Positions 26,890 to 36,500 of a stretch of DNA of 64,000 bases are shown here, one piece after another (the stretch's first letter is position 1; each line of letters begins with the position of its first letter). The DNA comes from Halalkalibacter wakoensis JCM 9140 (lineage in GTDB: Bacteria; Bacillota; Bacilli; Bacillales; Bacillaceae_D). The translations under genes and the position numbers were made by a program. Location of the stretch: positions 54,563-118,562 of the forward strand of contig NZ_BAUT01000004.1 in the NCBI RefSeq assembly GCF_000513095.1. Direction: 5' to 3'. The notes under the pieces were generated by a model that searched no databases, was not told the DNA's origin, and was given only the letters and a program-made list of their open reading frames with translations.

Positions 26890-27546
26890 ATGAATTTGGA
26901 TTTTAGCCAAATCGTGCCCCATATCCCTTTTTTGTTACAAGGGATCGGGGTCACGTTACAATTTGTATCAGCTGCACTAGTATTAGGTCTCGTTTTAGGA
27001 ATCATATTGTCCATTTTTAAGATTGGTCGATTCCGAGTTCTTCGTTGGTTTGCAGATGCCTATACATCTGTATTTCGAGGAACACCTTTAATTTTACAAT
27101 TATCAATTATTTATTTTGGGATTCCGCAATTTGGAATGGATATTTCAGCTTACGTGGCTGGGGTACTTGCTTTTGGATTAAATTCAGCAGCGTATGTATC
27201 AGAAATCATTCGTGCGGGGATTCAAGCTGTTGACAAAGGTCAAAAAGAAGCGGCTGAAGCACTTGGAATTCCATACCGTCCGACGATGTTACGTATTATC
27301 TTGCCACAAGCTTTCCGTAATATCTTGCCTGCACTTTTCAATGAGTTCATTAATCTTACGAAAGAGTCTGCCATTGTCTCAATCATCGGAGTCATGGACC
27401 TTATGCGTCGTGCTCAAGTTTTAAATGCGCAGATCTATCGTTATTTTGAGGCGCTTTTATTTGTTGGTCTAATCTATTATTTACTTGTGATGGTGTTAAC
27501 GATTATTGGCCGTCTTATTGAAAGGAGGTTGCAGCGCAGTGATTAA
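26890..27546 (+). CDS. artQ: Amino acid ABC transporter permease (ArtQ-type)
   Basis: 218 residues with about five membrane segments of the HisM/GlnP class. The cytoplasmic EAA loop is [24 protein letters not shown], with the early motif [10 protein letters not shown]. The ATG at 26890 follows AGGAAGG; an upstream in-frame ATG (26866) has no good site. The end overlaps the artR start by 8 bases. It forms the membrane pore as a homodimer. Confidence 0.92.
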   Translation: MNLDFSQIVPHIPFLLQGIGVTLQFVSAALVLGLVLGIILSIFKIGRFRVLRWFADAYTSVFRGTPLILQLSIIYFGIPQFGMDISAYVAGVLAFGLNSAAYVSEIIRAGIQAVDKGQKEAAEALGIPYRPTMLRIILPQAFRNILPALFNEFINLTKESAIVSIIGVMDLMRRAQVLNAQIYRYFEALLFVGLIYYLLVMVLTIIGRLIERRLQRSD

Positions 27547-28262
27547 GGTAGATAATTTATATAAATCATTTGGAAAAGTTGACGTGTTAAAGGGGATTTC
27601 AACTGAGATTAAAAAGGGAGATGTTGTCGCCATTATTGGCCCTTCTGGATCAGGGAAATCAACTTTCCTTAGATGCATGAACTTATTAGAAAAGCCGACA
27701 TCAGGTAAAATATATGTTGGAGGAGAAGAATTAACTAGCCCTAAAAGCAATGTATTACGAGTGCGACAACAAATTGGGATGGTTTTTCAACATTTTCATT
27801 TATTTCCTCATATGACTGTGTTAGGCAACTTAACCTATGCACCAATGACTGTAAAAGGAATTTCAAAGTCTGAAGCTACAGAAAAAGCAGAGACGCTTTT
27901 AAGAAAGGTTGGCTTGCTTGAAAAACGAGATGAATATCCAAGTCGACTTTCCGGTGGACAAAAGCAACGTGTGGCCATTGCAAGGGCGTTAGCGATGGAA
28001 CCAGATGTCATGTTATTTGATGAGCCTACGTCCGCATTAGATCCAGAAATGGTTAAAGAAGTATTAGCTGTTATGAAAGACTTAGCAACCTCAGGGATGA
28101 CGATGGCGATTGTCACGCATGAAATGGGCTTTGCGAGAGAAGTAGCTGATCGAGTTCTCTTCTTAGATCAAGGTATTCTAATGGAAGATGCACCACCAAA
28201 TGAATTTTTTTCAATCACCTCGTTCAGAGCGTGCTAAAGAGTTTCTTGAAAAAGTTTTATAA
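27539..28262 (+). CDS. artR: Amino acid ABC transporter ATP-binding protein (ArtR-type; C-terminal frameshift)
   Basis: About 240 residues. Walker [10 protein letters not shown], signature LSGGQKQR, Walker [15 protein letters not shown] and the switch His in AIVTHEMG are intact. The GTG start at 27539 follows AAAGGAGGT (9 bases). Near 28205-28211 a T7 run puts the end out of frame, giving a premature stop at 28237; with six T the sequence runs [16 protein letters not shown] and stops at 28262, the normal family ending, just before the terminator. The error is therefore probably technical. Confidence 0.9.
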
Positions 28263-28292
28263 AAAAAGACTACACCTGTGTAGTCTTTTTTA
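28263..28292 (+). terminator. Rho-independent terminator of artPQR
   Basis: AAAAGACTACAC and TGTAGTCTTTTTT form a perfect stem with a 3-4 base loop. Confidence 0.88.
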
Positions 28293-28347
28293 TATACAGA
28301 AATGGTACATATTATATAATAAACTAAAAAAAGCATAGGAGAACAAA

Positions 28348-29316
28348 ATGTCATTTAGAATTGGGTATCGTACGCTTAAAACGGCAGTAGGTGCAGGTCT
28401 TGCTGTAGCGATCGCACAGTGGCTACAATTGGATTTTTACGGATCGGCCGCTATCATTACCATTCTTTGTATTTCTGTTACCAGAAGGGACTCTTTAAAA
28501 GTATCTTGGGCTAGAATAGTTTCTTGTATGATTGGGATGGCCATTAGTGGACTGTTGTTTGAGATCATGGGATATGAACCATGGACGCTTGCTATTATTA
28601 TTGTCTTATTTATACCCATTGTTGTTATGTTAAAGATGAATGCAGGTATTGCGACAAGCTCTGTCATTATTCTCCATTTGTATACAGTTGCAGATATGTC
28701 AGTGTCACTCATTATAAATGAGCTTTTGTTAATTGTTATAGGAGTAGGAGTTGCTCTTTTAATGAACTTATATATGCCTAATAGTGACAAAGCTTTACGG
28801 GTGTATCAAAAGGATATTGAAGAGCATTTTAAGACGATTCTTCACGAATTATCGATTTATTTACGTCATGGAGAAAGCAAGTGGGAAGGTAGTGAAATAT
28901 CTGAAACGGTTGACTTACTTCAAAAAGGACAAAGTTTAGCCATACGGAATATCCAAAACCACATTCTTCGATATGATGATCAATATTATTATTATTTTCG
29001 TATGAGAGAAAAGCAATTTGAAATATTAGAACGGCTAATGCCTTATGTTTCCCAAATTCATGAAACGGTCATTCAAAGTGAAACGGTTGCGGATTTTTTA
29101 GATGAGCTTAGCAACGCTGTTAGCCCAGCAAATAGAGTACCCTATTTTTTAGAACGTCTCCGACAAATGAAGGATGGGTTTAAAGAAATGCCTCTTCCGG
29201 AAACGAGAGAAGAGTTTGAAATTAGGTCATCATTGTTGTATATTTTGCACGAACTTGAGGAATATCTACAAATAAAAGATCGATTGTGGAACCACGCGGA
29301 TAAAAAGAAACTATAA
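28348..29316 (+). CDS. yqjA: YqjA family membrane protein (aromatic acid exporter-like)
   Basis: 322 residues. The first 150 hold about five membrane segments with YGSAAIITILCISVTRRDSL near the start; the rest is a cytoplasmic helical domain. Length and the place just after the arginine transporter match yqjA. The ArAE-type fold is shared with exporters of aromatic acids, but no substrate is known for this group. GCATAGGAGAAC precedes the ATG. Confidence 0.82.
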   Translation: MSFRIGYRTLKTAVGAGLAVAIAQWLQLDFYGSAAIITILCISVTRRDSLKVSWARIVSCMIGMAISGLLFEIMGYEPWTLAIIIVLFIPIVVMLKMNAGIATSSVIILHLYTVADMSVSLIINELLLIVIGVGVALLMNLYMPNSDKALRVYQKDIEEHFKTILHELSIYLRHGESKWEGSEISETVDLLQKGQSLAIRNIQNHILRYDDQYYYYFRMREKQFEILERLMPYVSQIHETVIQSETVADFLDELSNAVSPANRVPYFLERLRQMKDGFKEMPLPETREEFEIRSSLLYILHELEEYLQIKDRLWNHADKKKL

Positions 29317-29366
29317 ACGTGTACAAAAACCATATGGTTACAACTAGAAATGAGGGAGGAATATTC

Positions 29367-29876
29367 ATGAAACTTTCACTTTTTTCAATGTTATTTCTTC
29401 TAATTGCATCCCCGATTTGGCCAATTGGTGAAAACCCAACTGTCGGTGATCCATTTATTATTGTGAATGTCTCCTCTAATGAATTAGCTTTTATTAATGA
29501 CGGAGAAATCAAAGATGTTTACAAAGTGGCAACTGGAAAAGTTGGGGATGAGACCCCTCTAGGGACGTTTACCATTATAGTGAAAGCAAAGGAGCCTTAT
29601 TACCGGAAAAAAGATATTCCAGGAGGAGATCCCAATAACCCTCTTGGTACGAGGTGGATTGGTTTTAATGCAAATGATACGGATGGAAGAATGTTTGGTA
29701 TTCACGGGACCAATCGCCCAGACTCTATTGGCTATTCTATAACCTCTGGGTGTATACGCCTTCCAAATATGATTGTTGAAACATTGTTTGAAGAAATTCC
29801 ACTTGGGACAACCATTCACATAACAGATAAAAACGAACCGTTTTTAGAAATAGCTACACAATTTGGAGCAATATAG
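29367..29876 (+). CDS. yqjB: L,D-transpeptidase (YkuD family), YqjB-like
   Basis: 169 residues with a signal peptide (about 1-17). The catalytic YkuD motif is present: GIHGTN followed by SITSGCIRLPN with the nucleophilic Cys. These enzymes make 3-3 peptidoglycan cross-links or modify spore peptidoglycan outside the membrane. It lacks the LysM domain of B. subtilis YkuD and fits YqjB in length and position after yqjA. ATG 29367 has GGGAGGA 7 bases upstream. Confidence 0.88.
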   Translation: MKLSLFSMLFLLIASPIWPIGENPTVGDPFIIVNVSSNELAFINDGEIKDVYKVATGKVGDETPLGTFTIIVKAKEPYYRKKDIPGGDPNNPLGTRWIGFNANDTDGRMFGIHGTNRPDSIGYSITSGCIRLPNMIVETLFEEIPLGTTIHITDKNEPFLEIATQFGAI

Positions 29877-29877
29877 T

Positions 29878-29912
29878 AAAAAACCTGGTGCATTGTACCA
29901 GGTTTTTTACTG
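29878..29912 (+). terminator. Rho-independent terminator after yqjB
   Basis: AAAAAACCTGGT and ACCAGGTTTTTT pair perfectly around GCATTGT. Confidence 0.9.
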
Positions 29913-29945
29913 TTTCACTTATGATAAGCAAATCCTAATTTTGTT

Positions 29946-30035
29946 TTAGAAGAAAGATACACCCATTAAAAGGGTACCAAGGACCATGGTTACAATCATA
30001 ATGTAAATAATTGCTTTTTGAAATTTACGTGGCAT
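29946..30035 (-). CDS. prli42: Prli42-like stressosome-anchoring miniprotein
   Basis: A 29-residue frame, MPRKFQKAIIYIMIVTMVLG then TLLMGVSFF, with a basic N-terminus and a single membrane helix. A strong ribosome-binding site (GAGGAGGG) lies upstream of the ATG. Length and pattern match the Prli42 family, described in Listeria as a membrane miniprotein that tethers the stressosome and conserved in bacilli. It lies between yqjB and yqjC on the opposite strand. Confidence 0.75.
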   Translation of the reverse strand: MPRKFQKAIIYIMIVTMVLGTLLMGVSFF

Positions 30036-30179
30036 GTGAAACCCTCCTCTTCAATACCTTTTTCTATTTTATCTCCTTATTCGTATTTGGACAAGGGAAA
30101 TCTAGAAGATACCAGATAAAAGCAGGAAACGCCTTTAAAAATAGAGAATAACACAATAAAAGAACGGAGGAGGGAGATT

Positions 30180-30593
30180 ATGGAGAAAAAAGGACCAGAG
30201 AGAATTGATCACATTGGCATTGCAGTCTATTCGATTGAGGATGCACTTTCTTTTTATACAGAGCAGTTGCATTTGAAATTAGTTCATATAGAAAATGTTC
30301 CATCTCAAGGAGTAAAGGTTGCTTTTTTAGAGATTGGAGAATCTAAGATTGAATTACTTGAGCCTTTATCTGAAAAAAGCCCCATTTCAACATTCCTGCG
30401 AAAGCGTGGTGAAGGAATCCATCATGTGGCTTTAGGTGTAAAGAATATACAATCAAGGATTGAGGATCTACAAAATAATGGTGTGAAGATGATACATGAT
30501 CATCCTGTCGAAGGAGCAGGCGGTGCAAAAGTGGCGTTTTTACATCCAACTTCTACAAAGGGTGTTTTATATGAGTTTTGTGAGAAAAGTTAG
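30180..30593 (+). CDS. mce: Methylmalonyl-CoA epimerase-like VOC protein (YqjC)
   Basis: 137 residues with two vicinal-oxygen-chelate modules. Likely metal ligands are His in RIDHIGIAV, Glu in KIELLEP, His in GIHHVALGV and Glu in VLYEFCE. The pattern fits methylmalonyl-CoA epimerase, which interconverts the 2R and 2S forms. No mutase or carboxylase genes are nearby (yqjD, present in B. subtilis between yqjC and yqjE, is missing). GGAGGAGGGAG precedes the ATG. Confidence 0.85.
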   Translation: MEKKGPERIDHIGIAVYSIEDALSFYTEQLHLKLVHIENVPSQGVKVAFLEIGESKIELLEPLSEKSPISTFLRKRGEGIHHVALGVKNIQSRIEDLQNNGVKMIHDHPVEGAGGAKVAFLHPTSTKGVLYEFCEKS

Positions 30594-30621
30594 ATAATTA
30601 TATTGGAATAGAGCAAACTTG

Positions 30622-30658
30622 CGCTTTTGTAACGAGAACGGTAACATTTACAAGAGCG
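30622..30658. other. Hairpin upstream of yqjE
   Basis: CGCTTTTGTAA (30622-30632) pairs with TTACAAGAGCG (30648-30658) apart from one mismatch. There is no T run. It could end the yqjC message poorly or act in the yqjE leader. Confidence 0.4.
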
Positions 30659-30713
30659 ATCAAGTAGAATTTCATTAGAAGCTTGTACATAACAAAAATG
30701 GGAGGAATACGTA

Positions 30714-31835
30714 ATGGTAGATGAACAACGCTTAATAGATGAGTTTTTAGAACTCGTTCAAATTGATTCGGAGACGAAGCATGAGGACTTAATTGCTCCT
30801 ATATTGAAAAGGAAATTCGAAGACTTAGGAATTTCAGTAATGGAAGATGATGCTGCAAACAAAACAGAGCATGCAGCTGGAAATCTAATTTGTACGCTTG
30901 AAGGCACAAAGAGTGGTGTTGATCCAATTTACTTCACTTCACATATGGATACAGTTGTTCCAGGTAAGGGAGTTAAACCTTCCATAAAAGATGGTTATGT
31001 CGTTACAGATGGAACGACTATACTAGGAGCTGATGATAAGGCTGGAATAGCAGCTATGCTCGAAGCGATTCGCGTCTTAAAAGAGGAAAAGATTGAGCAT
31101 GGTACGATTCAATTTATTATCACAGTTGGAGAAGAATCAGGTTTAAATGGGGCAAAGGTTCTTGATCCTACTCACTTAAAAGCCAAATATGGTTTTGCTT
31201 TAGATAGTGATGGTCCAGTTGGAAATATCATAGTAGCTGCTCCAACACAAGCGAAGATTAAGGCTACCGTTTTAGGAAAGACTGCACATGCCGGAGTTGC
31301 ACCAGAAAAAGGGATATCCGCAATTACTGTTGCATCAAAGGCTATTTCAAAAATGCCTCTTGGTCGTATTGATGAGGACACGACGGCAAACATTGGTCGT
31401 TTCGAAGGAGGGACACAAACGAACATCGTTTGTGATCATGTAGCTATCTTGGCAGAAGCTAGATCGTTGATTGCTGAGAAAATGGAAGCGCAAGTAGAGA
31501 AGATGAAACATGCTTTCGAATCGACAGCACAAGAAATGGGAACGTCAGCTGAAGTAGAAGTCGAAATTATGTATCCCGGCTTTAAACTTGGTGATGGTGA
31601 TGAAGTTGTTGAAGTGGCGAAGAAGGCAATGAAAGAGATAGGTCGAACACCAAAACTTCTCCAAAGTGGTGGTGGGAGCGATGCAAATATTTTTGCAGGT
31701 CATGGTGTTCCTACAGTGAACTTAGCAGTAGGGTATGAGGAAATTCATACGAAAAATGAGCGTATGCCAATTTCAGAGCTTGTAAAGCTATCGGAAGCGG
31801 TTGTATCTGTTATTAAGCAAGTTTCTGATAAATAA
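30714..31835 (+). CDS. yqjE: M20 family di-zinc peptidase, peptidase T-like (YqjE)
   Basis: 373 residues. Zinc and catalytic motifs in order: SHMDTV, LGADDKAG, GEESGLNG, DSDG and, near the end, YEEIHTKNE. The lid domain (about 185-295) contains GKTAHAGVAPEKG. The family acts on tri- or dipeptides in the cytoplasm; substrate is not shown by sequence. It takes the same place as yqjE, after yqjC. Start at ATG 30714 with GGGAGGA upstream. Confidence 0.9.
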   Translation: MVDEQRLIDEFLELVQIDSETKHEDLIAPILKRKFEDLGISVMEDDAANKTEHAAGNLICTLEGTKSGVDPIYFTSHMDTVVPGKGVKPSIKDGYVVTDGTTILGADDKAGIAAMLEAIRVLKEEKIEHGTIQFIITVGEESGLNGAKVLDPTHLKAKYGFALDSDGPVGNIIVAAPTQAKIKATVLGKTAHAGVAPEKGISAITVASKAISKMPLGRIDEDTTANIGRFEGGTQTNIVCDHVAILAEARSLIAEKMEAQVEKMKHAFESTAQEMGTSAEVEVEIMYPGFKLGDGDEVVEVAKKAMKEIGRTPKLLQSGGGSDANIFAGHGVPTVNLAVGYEEIHTKNERMPISELVKLSEAVVSVIKQVSDK

Positions 31836-31842
31836 GACGATT

Positions 31843-31872
31843 GAAGAGGTCCTACATATGTAGGACCTCTTC
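31843..31872. terminator. Perfect palindrome, probable terminator after yqjE
   Basis: GAAGAGGTCCTACA is repeated in inverted form to 31872 with almost no loop, a 30-bp palindrome. The following T tract is weak (TTATATA). Confidence 0.65.
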
Positions 31873-31954
31873 TTATATAGATAGACCGTATGATCTAATT
31901 TAGATTTATTTTTCATAGAGGGTGAAATAGGGAGTTGTAAAAACGGTCATTAAA

Positions 31955-32149
31955 TTAATGAATTAGCTTTAACGGTTTGCCAAATTCTAAACACTCCAAG
32001 ATGCGTTCTTCAGAGTCTCCAATCAGCAAAGCTAACTCAGCTATGGTTGGCGATTTTCTTTTTTCTTTCCGGAGTATGGCTACAAGGAGTAATACTTCAT
32101 CTAATAATGTGGTGTAATAGTTTGCATTTTTCCCTTTATTTATAGACAT
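31955..32149 (-). CDS. Small protein with a sigma-region-3-like helix-turn-helix
   Basis: 64 residues from the ATG at 32149 (GGGGGA 7 bases upstream). The second half, SPTIAELALLIGDSEERIL, looks like the helix-turn-helix of sigma factor region 3 (PT..EIA..LG.SEEEV). No other domain is present. It is divergent from dinB and shares that gene's upstream region including an SOS-like box. No known function. Confidence 0.6.
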   Translation of the reverse strand: MSINKGKNANYYTTLLDEVLLLVAILRKEKRKSPTIAELALLIGDSEERILECLEFGKPLKLIH

Positions 32150-32234
32150 ACGTATTCCCCCTTCAGAACAATTTTTAGTTAGTATAACCTTACAGCAATA
32201 ATGATGTTCCTGCAACTAAGGGAGCTTTATTAAA

Positions 32235-32254
32235 CGAACGTTCTTTCGTATAAT
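32235..32254 (+). promoter_or_regulatory. SOS-like LexA site and -10 region of dinB
   Basis: CGAACGTTCTTTCG (32235-32248) matches the LexA consensus CGAAC-N4-GTTCG with one base changed in the right half, and TATAAT (32249-32254) follows directly, so LexA would block the promoter. This fits a DNA-damage polymerase. Confidence 0.55.
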
Positions 32255-32277
32255 AGCTTAAAAAGGAGGTCTTTAGG

Positions 32278-33461
32278 ATGAATCGAGCACGCCTTATTTT
32301 TCATTTAGACATGAATAGCTTTTTTGCTTCAGTAGAAATAGCTCATAATCCTTCTTTGCAAGGGAAGCCAGTGGCCATAGCTGGAAACCCTGAGGAGAGA
32401 AGAGGGATTATTGTTACAAGTAGTTATGAAGCAAGATCCAAAGGGGTGAAAACGACTATGCCTATTTGGGAAGCGAAAAAGTTATGTCCTAATTTAATCA
32501 TCCTAAGACCGAATGGTGATCGATATAGAGAGGCATCAAATCGTTGTTCGACTTACTATTTACGTATACTCCGCTTGTGCAGCAAGTTTCAATTGATGAA
32601 GGATACCTTGATCTAACATCTTATATGTACAAAAAAGACCCAATCCAACTTGCGAGGTCGATGCAAGAAGACGTATTTACTCAACTGAAATTACCATGCA
32701 GTATTGGAATTGCGCCGAATAAATTTTTAGCGAAGATGGCCAGTGATATGAAAAAACCAAACGGAATAACGGTTTTGCGGAAACGTGATATTGCAGAGAA
32801 ATTATGGCCTCTCCCAATAAATGAAATGCATGGAATTGGAAGAAGAACGGTTGATAAATGGAGGAACTTGCATATCTCCACGATTGGTGATTTGGCAAAT
32901 GCAGAGAATGAATTGCTCCTAAAGAAATTCGGAGAACGTGGATTAGAGTTGAAAAAAAGAGCAAATGGAGAGGACGATCGACCGGTAAATCCTCACGCTT
33001 ATTCAGAATATAAATCAATAGGACATTCAACGACGTTACGGGCGGATACGAGAAACAAACAAATCATTATGTCAACGCTACAAGAGTTAGCAAATCGTGT
33101 ACATAAAAGGTTGCGAAAGAAAGACGTATTTGCTAGAGGCGTCCAATTAACCATTCGTTATTTTGACTGGAAATTAGTTACAAAAAGCCGCAAGCTAGAA
33201 AGCCCTATCCAAGAACAAGAGGACCTGTTTCTGGAAGCTATCACACTTTTGGAAAAGGGGTGGAGTGGCGAATCCGTTCGGCTATTAGGAATTAGTACGT
33301 ATGACTTAATCGAGAAAAAGTATGCGTATAAGCAATTGGATTTATTTACATATAAAGAAGAGATCAAGAAAGATGATATTAATGAAATGGTTCAGCAATT
33401 AAAAGAACGTTTTGGGGAAGATATCATTCAAAAGGGTTGGAAAAAAGAAGAAACAGAATAG
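32278..33461 (+). CDS. dinB: DNA polymerase IV (Y-family; one frameshift)
   Basis: About 394 residues when joined. Translesion polymerase with FHLDMNSFFASVE and SYEARSKGVKT in the first part and SIDEGYLD, IGIAPNKFLAKMASD and MHGIGRRT in the second. The frame breaks near 32551: AATCGTTGTTC needs one more T to give NRLFDLLF, joining both halves exactly as the family requires. The second half then runs to 33461. Position after yqjE matches yqjH/polYA. AAAGGAGGT precedes the ATG. Confidence 0.9.
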
Positions 33462-33463
33462 AA

Positions 33464-33491
33464 TAAACATCTGCGCTTCTTAAACCGATAG
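33464..33491 (+). promoter_or_regulatory. Sigma-D-type flagellar promoter
   Basis: TAAA (33464-33467), a 16-base spacer, then ACCGATAG (33484-33491), close to the sigma-D consensus TAAA-N15/16-GCCGATAT. It lies right after dinB and before the flagellar gene set ylqG-ylqH-fliS-flagellin. Confidence 0.6.
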
Positions 33492-33526
33492 TAAAGGTAG
33501 ATAGAAATGAGCGGAGCGTGAAAGAT

Positions 33527-36500
33527 ATGCAGATTCAGCAGCCTATACATACATTGCAACAGTCAGAACGTCCGATTCCAATTAGAGAAGGAGACGTATA
33601 TAAAGTCACTGTTAAAGAACAAAGAGGTGCAAATGAGGCACTTCTTTCTCTAAGAGGGCGAGAAATGGTAGCAACATTTGATGGTGCAGTACCTTCTGGT
33701 GAACGGACGACTATACAAGTAATCTACTCTGAACAAGATCATATTCGGGTAAAGGTTATCCACGATGAAGGCAAAAGAGGAACTAGTCATGCTAGAACAG
33801 GCGAGCAGGGGCAGCAACAGCAACAGAGTGTTACCCAAACGTTACGTCAGTTCGGTATTCAACATCCAAGTTCTGAATTAAGGCAGGCAGTTGCAATTGT
33901 TATGGATAAAGGTGTTCCTCTTTCTAAAGAAGCGGTAAGAGATTTACATAGATTTGTGAATGAAGGGAGAGTAGAGCAACGATTACATACAGTTGAGGTA
34001 TTGGCAAATAAGCGAATAGAAGTTACATCTACTCATTTACGATCCATTCATGAAACATTACACGGTCGTCCAGTTAGCGGAGTTCTACAGGATTTAGCGA
34101 AAGAATTAAATCGTGATTTCAAGCTTGAATCTGCACCGAGGGAGCGATTTGAGAGACCGAATTCAGTGACTCAACACATTCGTGAAGTTCGCCAGGATGT
34201 GCAAACAGCTAGAACCGTGCAACAAGCCAGTGAGCAAATTGAGAGTAGATTAATTCAATCCGACCGAGTAAGCCGCGATCAAGCGGGACAATTAGATCGA
34301 ATCATACAACAAGCAAGAATGGATGCAGGACGTGGACACGAGAGAGTGGGGCTAGAACGAATTGCACAAGGACTTGAAAGGTTAGAGCGAGATGTGCAAT
34401 CAAGCCAAGAGCGTGGACAAACAAATCAAGTGCGGGAAGGAAATTCTGCACGAGCAGTAGATTCAAACCAAGATGTACGAAATTTGATTCAACGTGAATC
34501 TTTGACTCGTGCCTCAGAACGGGTCCAGCAATTGGCTAATCAACCACAAGTAGATCGCCAAATGAGTCGTGTGGTGGAACAGTTAGCAACAGAAGTTCGT
34601 AATATTGATCGAGTCGGTACAGACCGAGTGATTCAGACGCTTCAACATGTGGAGAGAGAGGCTGCAAACCCATCAGAACGGCAGCTGATCCAAGGTGTGC
34701 GTCAACAAGTGGAACAACATGGCTTGTCCCTAATGTCAAGGGAGCGAATTGAAAGTCTGAGTAGGCAGTTAGGAGAAAATCGTACGCCGGGACACGAGCA
34801 ATTAACACGGGAAGTCCGACAAATGAATCAAACCCAACAGTTGGTAAATGACCGTTTAATAAGTGCTGTGAACCAACTAGAAAATCAAGCAGTAACAAAG
34901 AAAACCTCAACTCAAGCTCTACACATTCGCGAAGTTCACCAGGATGTGCAAACAGCTAGAACCGTTCAACAAGCCAGTGAGCAAGTTGAGAGAAGATTAA
35001 TTCAACCTGAACGAATAAGCCGCGATCAAGCGGGGCAATTAGATCGAGTCATACAACAAGCAAGAACGGATGCAGGACGTGGACAAGAGAGAGTGGGGCT
35101 AGAACGAATTGCACAAGGACTTGAAAGGTTAGAGCGGGATGTGCAATCAAGCCAAGAGCGCGGACAAACAAATCAAGTGAGGGAAGGAAATTCTGCACGA
35201 GCAGTAGATTCAAACCAAGATGTACGAAATTTGATTCAGCGTGAATCTTTGACTCGTGCCTCAGAACGGGTCCAGCAATTGGCTAATCAACCACAAGTAG
35301 ATCGCCAAACGAGTCGTGCAGTCGAGCGGCTCGTTACAGAAGCACGTCAACTTGATAAGATTTCGGTTGAACGTTTAAGTCAAGCGTTGCAACAAGCTGA
35401 AAGGGGACTAAATACTGAACCAGAACGTCAAGCTCTTTCCGAGGTCCGTCAGCAACTTGCTCAACAGGGATTGACTAACACTGTTCAAGGACGAATTGAA
35501 ACAATTGTAGGGCAAATCTCTACTAATGAACTGTCCAAGTCTCTTCGTCAGTCGGTCCAATTGCAACATGCAGGGAATGAGCGCTTACAGCAATCTTTAC
35601 AGTTAATGGAGAAAAGGCCACAAGTTGAGACCTCACACGTTAGAACTTTGAGTGAAGTAACATCTGAAGCCTTTCAAACTCTTCGACGAGAACCTTCCTT
35701 AGAACAGGCTATACAGAAAGTAAATACATTATTGAATAACCATTCCGAGCTCACTGCGGGGCAACAAAATAGATTGAATGAATCTGTTTCGATTGCACGA
35801 GAACTACAGCAGCAAGGAAGAGAGTTAAAAGCACGTCAAGAATTGGCCAATTTTATTCAAGAAATTGATAAAGGTATTCAGCAGCAACAAGTTTCTAAGC
35901 AAGATCCAAGTTCCTATACGAGAAATGAAGAATTTCAAACAAGTATAGAAGTTGCAAGCAAGGCAATTGCTGTAACGACGATAACAGAAAAAATGGCTCA
36001 AATGACTGTTGAATTTAAAAAGCTTCAAAGAGATATTACAAGGAATCTTGATCTCGTTAATCGGCAAATTGAGCAATTTCGCCATCAAGCTCAACCTCAA
36101 GCAAAACCATTGCTTGAAACGACTATTAAAAATCTAGATCATGCAATATTAAAAAGTGAAATGATGTTAGTTACGGACATGAAAACCGAGCGTCAACTAA
36201 TGGTGGCGAGCAGTCAATTAACAGAAGCTAAGAAATTACTTAACCGTGGCCAATATCGACAAGCTAACGAAATTGTGCAAGAAGTAAAGCGGCAAGTTGA
36301 GCAACTTCAATTTAAACCATCGGAGACGAAAGTAAAGCACTATACAGCGGCGAATGAACAAGCGTTACGCGAACTACCAGCGAAAGGATTTGAAGCGAAA
36401 TACGTTGAAGTGGCTCGGGGACCTATTCAAGAAGGATCACCACGATCGATGTTTGAAATGGTTCGTAGCCTAGGATTAAATCGTGATAGTGAAATCGCTT

